A stretch of DNA of 27,144 nt from JBHIFB01 sp046760905 (GTDB taxonomy: Bacteria; Gemmatimonadota; CAZMKB01). Below the pieces are notes generated by a model. It was not told where the DNA came from. It searched no databases and saw nothing but the letters and a program-made list of their open reading frames with translations. The stretch spans positions 1 to 27,144 of the forward strand of contig JBHIFB010000031.1 of assembly GCA_046760905.1 (NCBI GenBank). Direction: 5' to 3'. Shown here piece after piece: positions 14,750 through 24,200 of this stretch; the first letter of the stretch is position 1; each line of letters starts with the position of its first letter. A program made the position numbers and the translations under genes.

Positions 14750-17700
14750 CAGAATATGTATCTCAGTTCGGTGTTCCCGCTTGATGTCATCCCGTTCTGA
14801 TCCGCCTTCTTCCTAAAGGACAGTCTTGCCAGAAAGAGAAGCGAACGGCCTATCCGGTACTCGCCCTCCACACCGAGTTTAGAATTCAGCCCGAACTCCT
14901 TCCCTTTGAGGAGCCATAGCGTAGTGAAGTAATTATCTGTTTTGCCACTCACCCGGGTGATTTCCACATCTATATGCAGGCGCCCTCGGGACCTGAAAAA
15001 CCGGGTTAAACCAGGAGAAACTCCGAATAGCCGGGCTCCATAATCATCATAGAGAGTGCGGTTTTCTCCTTTCACTTCAAGAGAAAATCTTAATTTTTCA
15101 TTCATCTGGTACCCTATATCACCTGCCAGCACAACGAACCTGACCCTATCAAGCCCATGTGCCACTTCCCTCTCTTCCTTGCCCTTGCCCAGCTCCAGGC
15201 CGAGTTCGAGTCCTTCCTGGGATCTTGATCTCAGGTACAGAGTCGACCTCTGTTCTAATCTGCCACCGGAGAGGTTCTCGTACCGGTTATCCATGAGCCG
15301 ATTCATGAGAAATTCGAATTTCGCTGTTAGACCTTTCGAATTCCATCGTGCTTCGAGCTCCTCCCGGAGATTGTTCTCGCTGTAAACGCTGTGCTGCTTC
15401 GAGAACCTGTTTCCTGAGGTGAAAAGGAAAAGCCCTCTGTCCGATACGGCATTGTTCTCTTCAACGAGGTGGAAGGTTGAGTTAAGTGTCAAACCTGAAA
15501 GCGAGCTTCCTTCGGGGAGAAGGCAATCTAAGTCCGTAGACTGGACCCCGCTCAGGGACACTTTGATCGTTCGCTCTCCTATTTCGGATCCGCCGAGTAT
15601 TTCCCTCCTGTGAGTTCCCTCCTCCCTTCCCACGTAGGTACCATCCTCCAGGTACTCGCCCTCCGAAGCATTTCTCTCGGGCAGGAAGGCAACCCTGCTT
15701 GTCACTCTCGATGTGTTCGTGAGTTCATAACTCAAGTGGGTTCTGTGTCTACCGGAAGAGGGAAAGTTGAAATACTCGAGCCTTCCTATTGTTGTGTTGA
15801 AGTCAGCCTGGCTACCGGTGAGAAACCTTGTTCTTCTGTGGGTAAGATGCGCGTTGAGGCTGTTCGCACCTTTCCCGGAGTAACTCAGTTCCAGTTCCGC
15901 TTCGGTTGCTCTCATCCAATCTCTCCAGTTCCCGCTGTTTCTCAGTTTCCCGACCTCACTTCCCGCTGACACCTCGAGGCCGACTTCCCGAGACAGCGGT
16001 CCTTTCACCGTAGCCCTCATTGTGGACCTTCTCCTCCCCTCCTCTAGCGTAGACTCCCCATATGGTTCGACTCTCGATTCTTGCTCGTTCTGAAAGATTG
16101 TGATCCACTGACCCAGCTTTTGACTGGCGCCTGTCTTGGTTCGTCTCATATTCCCTCTTGAGGGGCTCGGTGTCAGCTCCGATGATACGAATGCCGCCGA
16201 TTCCCGCTCGAAGGTGAGCTCTGTGCCCTGGAATGGATTAAGACTCGCCACAACCCCTCTTCTCCTTGAACCGTCGCCGTTTCCTCTGTCCAAGAATCCC
16301 AGGTCGGCATCTACATCGAAAATCCCAGGCCAGCTGTAGCCGAATGTGGTGGTCGAAAGATTCTCTCCGCAATCTCCCTCGAGCGCTGAGAGTCCCCAAC
16401 GCCTGTGGAAATCTGCCTCATAGAGCCGGCCCGGTACATCGAATCCCTTACCGAGGTAGCGCTCGGAGAAACTCATGGAGTAAACTCCAAGCTCTCTCTC
16501 ACTGATTCTCACCTCTTGCCCTTGGAGGCCTCCCCCAAGATCCAGGGCGAAAGCGTCCCTGCTACCAGAACCCGATGAAAATGTGTTCTTATCTATCGAG
16601 GAGATGAAACCCTCACCGCCCAGATGGAATCGTTTGGGTTCCTCATAGCGGAATGACGCACCACCGGTCAGCCTGCGCTGGGGCGTTTTCACCTTCCTTG
16701 CGGCTATGTAATCCCCCAGGCTGTCCCCGAGATAAACGAAATGTGAAGTGGCCGTATCTATTGTGTAATCGCCTTCGCCTCGGCCTACAGCAGTGAATGT
16801 GACCCGGTAATCCCCCTTTCCGGGACCGACGTATTCATAGTGTTCGCTCACCGATCCTGCATCTATAAGTATGTAGTCGCCTTCCCCCTCTCCCACATGC
16901 TTTCCACCCGGTAACAGCACCTCTCCATCCCCATCAGAAGCGGTAAGCAGAGTCATGTCACTGTCCGAGAAATCTCCGCTCACCGGGCTTGATGCCTGAT
17001 CGTTTTCCCTCATCATGAATCCCTTCACCCTCGTATGCTCTGTTAGCTCGAGACTGCCCCGAGTCGCAAGAAACGATTTCTTGTAGCTGGCACTTGCGTA
17101 TTCAAACTCGACTTCGATCCGGGAGTAGGAAGTAATCATATTCCTATCTGTAAACGTTAAGGTGCCATCGTTGTAATTGATGGTGTAGTCACCCCGGCTG
17201 CCTCTCTGCAACAACCTGCCATCGAGGTAAACCTTTTCCGAGCCTGCGATCACCACTATAGAAGACCTCCCACTTCCATCGGTTAGCAGATATGGACCCT
17301 GCTTCCCTTCCGCACCCTGAAATGTATTGGTGGTGAAATCACCGCCGGATATCGCACCCGAGCCACCCACCGAATAACCATCCCTTCTTACAGAACCTGT
17401 GAAGCCTTCCAGATTTTTCCTCACACTGACGAGTTCATAGTCATCCAGTTCGAAGACGTATGCACCAACCGTCGCGTCCCCGCTGGGATTCGTGACACTA
17501 ACAGATACCCTGTCGAGCTCCCTTACTTCCTTAGATGAGCCATCGGATTCCACAGGCATCGTGTTATCACTCAGGTAAACACTGAGATCGGTTCCATCTG
17601 TGATACTGCCTCCCATGCTCAGGTCGAGCGATTGGGCCAGCACCGCCCCCTGTCCCGCTGACACCTCCATCGAGAGAACCTTTTCACCGGATATCGACAG

Positions 17701-18141
17701 ATTACTGGACGGGAGCTTGAGAAGATCTGCTCTCTTGCGTTTTCCAACCCTGACAGTGTCGATTTCCTCATCTTTGTCTCTGTTTACGGCTGAGTCAATC
17801 GGAACTACCGGAAGCACTTCTGAGAGCGAGTAGCTGAGAAAAGGGTCTCCAGAGATTTCGTAGGTGATGAGAAGAATTGTGCCTGCTGAGAATTCCTGAT
17901 AGAGTGTCACTTTGCCAGCGAATAGATCGACATCGTAATCTTCACCCTCCGAAAGAACAGTGTCATCAGTCCGTATCGTGACTGTCCCTGATTCGAGCGG
18001 TCTGCCTCCCAACTCGTAAGATGTCTTCCCGGCCATAACCCTCAGCCTCTCCTGCAATGCCAATGATATGCCAGTACAGACAAGAAGAAAACTGAGAGCG
18101 AACGATAAGACGATTACATGCTTTCGTAAAGCCATGTCCAT
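14749..18141 (-). CDS. Large outer-membrane barrel protein with repeated GDY motifs (SprA-like features)
   Basis: This 1130-residue protein has a signal peptide (residues 1-29), a beta-rich N-terminal half, and about 630 residues of alternating strands that end in the barrel signature ELRYIF. Residues 35-97 hold GEDYDVDLFAGKVTL. Residues 290-350 hold a better conserved block of the type GSEKVYLDGRLLQRG...DYTINYNDGTLTF. Residues 414-480 carry four GxGxGDY-like motifs in tandem. This style of motif (VYLDG, then DYxIDYxxGxI/LTF) is known to me from SprA/Sov and from related long barrels of FCB and candidate phyla. SprA is about twice this length, so identity with SprA is not claimed. The gene lies two steps after PorV and is coupled to the Omp85 gene. 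A role as an export gate or surface barrel is inference. The start has no strong ribosome-binding site; residue Met3 is an alternative. Confidence 0.75.
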   Translation of the reverse strand: MDMALRKHVIVLSFALSFLLVCTGISLALQERLRVMAGKTSYELGGRPLESGTVTIRTDDTVLSEGEDYDVDLFAGKVTLYQEFSAGTILLITYEISGDPFLSYSLSEVLPVVPIDSAVNRDKDEEIDTVRVGKRKRADLLKLPSSNLSISGEKVLSMEVSAGQGAVLAQSLDLSMGGSITDGTDLSVYLSDNTMPVESDGSSKEVRELDRVSVSVTNPSGDATVGAYVFELDDYELVSVRKNLEGFTGSVRRDGYSVGGSGAISGGDFTTNTFQGAEGKQGPYLLTDGSGRSSIVVIAGSEKVYLDGRLLQRGSRGDYTINYNDGTLTFTDRNMITSYSRIEVEFEYASASYKKSFLATRGSLELTEHTRVKGFMMRENDQASSPVSGDFSDSDMTLLTASDGDGEVLLPGGKHVGEGEGDYILIDAGSVSEHYEYVGPGKGDYRVTFTAVGRGEGDYTIDTATSHFVYLGDSLGDYIAARKVKTPQRRLTGGASFRYEEPKRFHLGGEGFISSIDKNTFSSGSGSRDAFALDLGGGLQGQEVRISERELGVYSMSFSERYLGKGFDVPGRLYEADFHRRWGLSALEGDCGENLSTTTFGYSWPGIFDVDADLGFLDRGNGDGSRRRGVVASLNPFQGTELTFERESAAFVSSELTPSPSRGNMRRTKTGASQKLGQWITIFQNEQESRVEPYGESTLEEGRRRSTMRATVKGPLSREVGLEVSAGSEVGKLRNSGNWRDWMRATEAELELSYSGKGANSLNAHLTHRRTRFLTGSQADFNTTIGRLEYFNFPSSGRHRTHLSYELTNTSRVTSRVAFLPERNASEGEYLEDGTYVGREEGTHRREILGGSEIGERTIKVSLSGVQSTDLDCLLPEGSSLSGLTLNSTFHLVEENNAVSDRGLFLFTSGNRFSKQHSVYSENNLREELEARWNSKGLTAKFEFLMNRLMDNRYENLSGGRLEQRSTLYLRSRSQEGLELGLELGKGKEEREVAHGLDRVRFVVLAGDIGYQMNEKLRFSLEVKGENRTLYDDYGARLFGVSPGLTRFFRSRGRLHIDVEITRVSGKTDNYFTTLWLLKGKEFGLNSKLGVEGEYRIGRSLLFLARLSFRKKADQNGMTSSGNTELRYIF

Positions 18142-18177
18142 TGCTCTGGCGCCTAAGTGCTCTTGCCAATGGCATGT

Positions 18178-19080
18178 TCACCCGATGGTTATCTCATAAA
18201 CCGTCTGGCTTCCGCAATCGAGTAGATATAACTTTTTCCCCGACAGGAAAAGATCGCAGGGTGAATCGAGCCTTCTTCCCCGAATGGAGTTCAGATTAAC
18301 TATCGGGTTCATGAGAACATCGTAAATGACAAGAGATCCCTCTTCCGTGCAAACATAGATGTATCCTTCTTGATCTCGCCAGAATGCAGTGGGTCTTTCT
18401 TCCGGATCGCGCCCGGGCATGACCAGTCGAACTTCTCTCAGGAACTCACCGAATTTTCCATATGAAAAGATGGTACTTCTCTCAGGGACAAGCAGGTGGA
18501 TCTCACCCTGCGCTAATCTGATGGAAGTAACTTCACCATTTACCTTCCACGGTTTAACTTTCCACCTGAGCGTACCACCGGGTTCGATACACACGAGTTC
18601 CCATTTCGTCATGTCATACAAATAGAGCTCACCCCCTTCACCCTGAGCTATGGATGAAGGATTCCCGATGGCTTCATTCACCAGATATCCAGTGAAAGCA
18701 CCCCTCCTATCGAAACTGAATATCTTTCTCAATCCCCTGTCGAGAACGTATACTGATAGTCCATGGGTCGATGCCACCGCACCGGGGGACAGAAGGCCCC
18801 TCTCGCCGGTTTCCGTGCCATCTGTCTTCCATTTGAGATTCCCGTCGAAATCAAAACATAGTAGCAAACGCCCCGCTCTGTCGGTGACGAGGAAACCATC
18901 GCTTCCCATGGGAAAGATTGCTACCGGGCCGAGCGCGCCGTGGTCAGCTGTCCTCACCAGCTCATGTATGTCTCTTATTTCGATGGCCTGGATTTGGGTG
19001 TATGCGCTGAGAAAAAAACAGACGGACAGAAGAATGATCTCACAGATTTTAAGCGGAGAGCGTCTCGGAGTGGACTGCAC
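18178..19080 (-). CDS. Secreted six-bladed beta-propeller protein (NHL-like)
   Basis: This 300-residue protein has an N-terminal signal peptide (basic QSTPRRSPLK then a hydrophobic stretch, cleavage likely after IQA). Six similar units follow, each with a short strand pattern such as GFLVTDRAGRLLLCFDFDGN, GLSVYVLDRGLRKIFSFD, GELYLYDMTKWELVCI and KLYLLDCGSQTVYEI. This matches a six-bladed NHL/6-propeller fold. Such propellers are binding scaffolds; no catalytic residues are evident. The frame could start at 19158 inside the upstream gene. The GTG at 19080 is chosen because an AGGAGG lies ten bases upstream and it gives a compact signal peptide four bases after the upstream stop. Its place in the operon suggests a periplasmic partner of the barrel proteins. 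Confidence 0.75.
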   Translation of the reverse strand: MQSTPRRSPLKICEIILLSVCFFLSAYTQIQAIEIRDIHELVRTADHGALGPVAIFPMGSDGFLVTDRAGRLLLCFDFDGNLKWKTDGTETGERGLLSPGAVASTHGLSVYVLDRGLRKIFSFDRRGAFTGYLVNEAIGNPSSIAQGEGGELYLYDMTKWELVCIEPGGTLRWKVKPWKVNGEVTSIRLAQGEIHLLVPERSTIFSYGKFGEFLREVRLVMPGRDPEERPTAFWRDQEGYIYVCTEEGSLVIYDVLMNPIVNLNSIRGRRLDSPCDLFLSGKKLYLLDCGSQTVYEITIG

Positions 19081-19084
19081 CGGT

Positions 19085-20131
19085 CTAAAACCTCCTGACC
19101 AGTTGAATCCTCGCCCTGGGACCATACCCATCACTCGCACCTGGGGTAAGCCTGACACCGAGCCCGTCCTTCCCGCCGATCCTCGAATTGTGGGTCTTCA
19201 CAGAGATATATGAATCGATCACGCTCACCACGTGATTCGCCAGAAGCAGGCCGAGGGAGAGGCTCGCCCTCCTGAAAGCCGAGTTCGCGTCATCGATGAT
19301 CCTCTTGTACTGGTTCATATTCGCAGTGCCGGACTCTTCGGGAGAGCCCCAATCCCATGCAAAGTCAAAGGAAGTGGCTGTCGTTGCATAGTATTCCTTC
19401 GCCGCGAGTGTATCGGCACTCGTACCGATCAGCGCATCTGGATTCTCAGGGTCTGTATGAAAGAAATTGATACGTGCGATGTTCCACTGTCTGTTGTTAA
19501 AGGAATCGGTGTATTCCGTCTCCGGGTCGAGGTCATGCAGGTCTCCCGTAATGGTAAAATCGTTGTTAAGATCCCGGTCGTATCTCCCGCTCCTCCTGTA
19601 CTGGCTCATGTGTTCATAGTAATCCCAGTCCCCCTCAAGTTCCGGGTGTATCCGGTCTTGTATCAGCGCGTACCAGGGGTCGTGGGATGCAACTGTTTCC
19701 CTGGCATTGACCCTCGCGAAATCTATGTACTTATCTTCGTTGTTATTTCCCTCGTTCCTGAAGAAGGCCCAGGCTGTAATACTGACGACTTCTGTAGCGA
19801 TGTAGGCAAAGCCCCTCTTCTGCCCCCGGTAGAGCTGGCCGGCACCCGGTAAGAGGGCGGAGAAGAGAACCGGTTTATAGACCGGTATCGGAGTTATGAC
19901 GGAAGGCTGCGGACTACCCTCTTGGGCCGCGTTCGATTTCGTGAACAGGTAACTCCTACCATTCCCGGTTCTGTCCAGGCCGGAAACAAAACTCAGTGGT
20001 GATGTCGCCAGGAGTACTCTGGGACTCGTCTGAAGTCCCAAGGACACATCAGTACTCATACGGGTTAGAGCCATGCTGGAGCCTGTTAAAACGAGAAGTA
20101 TGAGGGGTGATAGGTATGCTGACCTCATCAT
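19085..20131 (-). CDS. DUF5683-like envelope protein
   Basis: This 348-residue protein has a signal peptide (residues 1-22) and a conserved-looking segment at about 89-107, LFSALLPGAGQLYRGQKRG. That matches the DUF5683 pattern (LLPGxGQxYxGxxxKG), followed by one hydrophobic segment (FAYIATEVVSITAWAF). The middle is rich in Asp, Asn and Tyr, with no recognised domain. A second amphipathic segment (SLGLLLANHVVSVIDSYISV) precedes a short C-terminal strand ending LVRRF. Proteins of this kind are common next to PorV-family genes in FCB genomes, but their function is unknown. An AAGGAG ribosome-binding site precedes the ATG. It lies 36 bases after porV and four bases before the propeller gene. Confidence 0.7.
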   Translation of the reverse strand: MMRSAYLSPLILLVLTGSSMALTRMSTDVSLGLQTSPRVLLATSPLSFVSGLDRTGNGRSYLFTKSNAAQEGSPQPSVITPIPVYKPVLFSALLPGAGQLYRGQKRGFAYIATEVVSITAWAFFRNEGNNNEDKYIDFARVNARETVASHDPWYALIQDRIHPELEGDWDYYEHMSQYRRSGRYDRDLNNDFTITGDLHDLDPETEYTDSFNNRQWNIARINFFHTDPENPDALIGTSADTLAAKEYYATTATSFDFAWDWGSPEESGTANMNQYKRIIDDANSAFRRASLSLGLLLANHVVSVIDSYISVKTHNSRIGGKDGLGVRLTPGASDGYGPRARIQLVRRF

Positions 20132-20167
20132 ATCGCTCTCCTTTGTGTACTGTACCTTGCGCGCATA

Positions 20168-21172
20168 TCAGAAGCTGAGACCGGCAGTGAAGTGAGTTTC
20201 GTCGCCAAGGTCACTCACTCCGAGTTCCTGTGCGAGATCGAACCTTATTCCCTTATAATTGAGCCCGATACCGTAAGCCGGCCCCACCGTCGAGAAAAGT
20301 TTCTCACGTATGTAGCCAAGCCTCAGAAACAGCATTCGCGAGTAGGAGAACTCCGTTCCAAAGTACTGGCTGCTTTCTATTGGTCTGGATTTCACCTCGT
20401 CATTCTCACCGACGATCTTCGATCTCCACATCTCTACGTCTGTCGCCACTATGAGGCTCAGCACATCAGAACCTATAAGATGTTGAAGTACATCATACGC
20501 TCCCCCAACCCTCAGCCGTCTCGGCAGTGGATCCTTCTGCGCCGCATCCTTGTACTGAATTGCGAAGCCCAGGTTGCGGAATGACCCACCTACCTGGAGG
20601 GGGATGCTTCGGAATGGACGGTAAAGGGCACCGAAGTCAACGGCCGAGGTGGTCGCCTTACCCGAGAGTGAACCAAAATCAACGTTCACGAATTTGTAAT
20701 CAATCCCAAGATCTAGTTTGTCGGTGACGGATGTTGCATAGAATCCGTAGAGGATCATAGCCTTGTCATCCACAACTCCTATAGGTTCTGGACCTCCCGG
20801 ACCCGTTAAGACGGTTGCTCCGTAGTTCTGAATCTCAATCGAGAACCCGAAGGCACCATATAGCTCCGTGGGGATTCCCACAGAGACCAGGTTGTTGTTG
20901 ATGCTGTCATCTTTGTCGAGGGCTTGGAATGTGAAAGAGTTCAGCCTGGAGTATGAGACCTCCTTCTTCCTCAACAAAGCGAGCCCGGCAGGATTCCATG
21001 AAGCCGTCTGGATGTCGTTTGCTACGGCGGTATAGGCTCTTCCCATTCCAACCGCTCGAGCTCCCATCGGGTAAGTGAGGAATTCTGCCCCTGATCCTGC
21101 CTGAGCACTCACATCAGAAACGGTCAGGAGGATGAGCAAGCCTGTGATTGGCAGTGAAAGTCTTTTTCTCAT
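20168..21172 (-). CDS. porV: PorV/PorQ-family outer-membrane barrel protein
   Basis: This 334-residue protein has a signal peptide (cleavage near VSAQ, residue 24) and the family signature FLTYPMGARAVGMGRAYTAVANDIQTASWNPAGLA at 31-65. A long beta-barrel follows, ending HFTAGLSF. In Bacteroidota, PorV (LptO) is the FadL-like 14-strand barrel that collects type IX secretion cargo from the SprA channel. It delivers that cargo to the PorU sortase. Here it lies 29 bases downstream of a PorU-like C25 peptidase, the same partnership seen in Porphyromonas. PorQ and plain PorV paralogues share the signature, so the exact subtype cannot be fixed; adjacency to the C25 protein favours PorV. A GAGGAGA ribosome-binding site precedes the ATG. 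Confidence 0.88.
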   Translation of the reverse strand: MRKRLSLPITGLLILLTVSDVSAQAGSGAEFLTYPMGARAVGMGRAYTAVANDIQTASWNPAGLALLRKKEVSYSRLNSFTFQALDKDDSINNNLVSVGIPTELYGAFGFSIEIQNYGATVLTGPGGPEPIGVVDDKAMILYGFYATSVTDKLDLGIDYKFVNVDFGSLSGKATTSAVDFGALYRPFRSIPLQVGGSFRNLGFAIQYKDAAQKDPLPRRLRVGGAYDVLQHLIGSDVLSLIVATDVEMWRSKIVGENDEVKSRPIESSQYFGTEFSYSRMLFLRLGYIREKLFSTVGPAYGIGLNYKGIRFDLAQELGVSDLGDETHFTAGLSF

Positions 21173-21201
21173 TGCATGTCTCCTCGTTGATGTTTTCTCC
21201 T

Positions 21202-24200
21202 CTATTTCAAAAGCAGTGCCTTCAGCATTGCCTCATCTCTGCTGTCAGGGCCATTAGATGATTGAGATCGTGCGATGACTTTTATGAGATAGGCTCCATT
21301 CGCTATTTTGTCCCCCCTGTGATCGGTACCATCCCATTGAATAGAATTGAATCCTGCCCTTCCACTGTATTTCAAGGATTTGATCAATCTTCCTCCAGTC
21401 GTGAATATTTTCACGGTCACTATTGCAGAGGAAGTAAGATCGAATGTTATATTACACGTCGAGTTAAAAGGATTCGGATAGAGGAGTGCATTGGTCACAT
21501 TAAGAAGCCCTTCCTCCATGACATTCAAGCTCACTCCCTTTCTAACTGTGTTGAGCGCATTATCCGTTGCCCTGAAAGAGAAAAAGTGAGGACCAACGGT
21601 GAGATCGGGGATCTGAAATTCCATGCTCCCAGTGGTATAAGAACCAACATTATATTTGAAGGCTCCGGTAAGATCCCCCCTGAAGGCACTTCCCTCATCG
21701 ACTTCGACGAGGAGCTGAAAACCTGGCGCCCCGGTGAGATTGATGCCATTCGGATCGCTCAGCGCCACTGAGAGTTCGGAGCCTTCAGGAATTTCCTCTC
21801 CTCCCCGGAGCTCATTTCCCATGGAGAATATGGTGAGCTCGGGTGGTATAGTGTCGTTCGTTCCCTGGGAAGTCTGCGTGATCGGTATGGAATCCACAAC
21901 GCCATATGCGTCCCCTTCATCACTCCAGGCATAGACGTATATCCTGCTGTTCTTCGTGTACTGCGTATCCGCCGGGAGGCTCGATGGTATGTTTCCGGGT
22001 ACTATAAAGTCAGCAGCTAGAGAACCGGAGTTCACAGGCACGGATCCTGTGAAAAGAAGGCTTCCCGTATCCCAGTAGCTGGTTGTGATGCAGGTACACT
22101 CGTCTGCTTCTCTTCTTCTTGGAGGTGCGTATACGTCGACCTGGGCATAGCCGTCGAAGGAGGCATCTCTAACTCCATCGCTTACGACTTCACCACTGTA
22201 AGACGTTTTCTCAAAAGGAGCGAGAGAATCGGGTGACTCGAGCGAGTTCACAGCCTGATACGGTGTGGCGAGCCTGGTCGCGGGATCGCCAAAAAGGGTA
22301 TATCGCCTCGAGTTTCCTCCTGTGATAATACTTTTTGCCTTTACGGCAGCGACGCCGAGATACTGAGGTTCGTAAGGATCCTTGAACAAAGTATCAACCA
22401 GAGCGTTGTTGATGTCCTGATTCGGGTCTGAATAAGTGACTCTCGTCGCTGCAAAGGACGCTATTGCGCCGCCTCCCGGCTGCACCATGAAATCTTCGAC
22501 CATCCCATCGTATAGAAAATGATCGAAGTGACCGATACTGCATGATGCAGTTACGACTAGTGGCAGCCTACTCTCTCCTTTAAGCAGAGACATATGAGAC
22601 GGAGCATAGAACAGTTTCTCGTGAGCCCATTGATTCGGACTTCCGTGACCGACATAGTTCAGGAAAATAGCTCCTTTGTTCCATTGTTCAATAAGGTAAT
22701 CCGTCCCCTGGGGTTTCAGATCGCCGGTTTGTGGAGGATCGAAGGGAAAGTCAACAAGGTATACCTTCACACGTTGGAATTCTTGCGGTATGCGCCTGTC
22801 AACATCTTCGGATTGGGCTGTGTGCGGAAGCGTCTCGCAGTTTTTTTTCCTAAAACAATCATCCGAGGCGATTATCACTCTGGATCTCCAGGGTCCATAT
22901 TCGGGATTGCGTTCGTAGTCCATAATCTTGTCCACTGCAATCTTCGCCTGTTCTATGTCCTGAACAGTCATTCTCCCGTAAAACATGTCAGGCTCATATC
23001 CGGCGTTAAGTTGCACGAACCAGTCATCGAAGGCAAGATCTCTTTCTACATGCGGCGGCACCATGTTTGGCTTGTTTTGCCCGAAGGTTGTATACCCCTT
23101 GTAATCGATGTGGCCGTCACCGAAGAGCACGACCCAACCGGGAGACGGATCCCAGTTCTCATAGGCCCACAGCAGAAAGTCCCTGATGGCAGTCACATCC
23201 ATCAAACCTCCACTGAACTCCTGATATATCTCGTCTGTTGTCACAACCTCCACTCTAAAACCGTTTTCTTCACGCCTGAAATCGGCAAGTCGCTGTGCCT
23301 GCGAGAGAAGATCGCTGTGCGTGATAATTACATAATCGGCGCCCTTACCGGCTTCCTTGAGCTTCAGTCCGCTTATGAGCTTAAGGGAAGAGGGCAACTT
23401 GAGCAGAGACCTGTCCAGCAACGCGTATCTCACAGGAGGTGTCGAGCCTGAATCTTCAAAGCGAAGGGAATTAGTTTCCAGTGCGGCTCCAACGAGCTCG
23501 ACAGGGACGAAGGGGTCTGTGATATTAAAAAGCAGCGGATTCGACAGGGATGTTACATCGAGAGTGTATCCTATCTCTCCTTCATCTGTACTGCCCTCGA
23601 ATATGTAACCGTCCCCTACCCCTGCCAGGAGCTGAAGCGCACTGATTTCAAACCAGCCGAAGTATATGGCGTCCTCCTCTACGGAAGATTCGTCTTTAGG
23701 AAGTGTCACAGTGAGTGTATTTGTCCCCTCACGCAGATCGCCAGCCTCGAGGGGGAGCCATTCAGTCTGATGGGCGAACCTGCCTGAGAAGCGAATCTCG
23801 TGGAACATTCTGCCATTGATAGATAGCCATACCTTGTGCCCGGTGAACTCGGGTACGCCGTATAACTCAATCCTTATAGAATCCGTCCCTGCATACGCGA
23901 GGTTATTCATGGTAAAATCGAAATTTGCCTCTTCGACTACACCTGGTGTTCCAGAGATCTCCTCCCATATCCAGTCATCCGGTACACTCTGGTAGCCCTT
24001 CTCTTCATCAGTTACATACTGCGTATTCTGTTCGAAATGGAACCTCGTTCTCGTGGTGTTGGTGTAATCGGGCAAACCGCTCGGTGAAACATCTACAGTG
24101 CCCATCCTCAAGGGAACTGCCTGAGGGTTTCCCCAAGTGAGCCAGTATGCATTATCGTCTGTGTATCTATGCGAATGATATGTGTCTGGGGATGTCCATC

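Noticed and set aside
18178..19158. Propeller protein starting at 19158
   Set aside because: That start lies inside the upstream gene and gives an implausible N-terminus. The GTG at 19080 has AGGAGG and a compact signal peptide.
22594..23451. 285-residue plus-strand frame opposite the C25 peptidase
   Set aside because: It lies wholly antisense to a well-supported gene with catalytic motifs, and its translation shows no domain.
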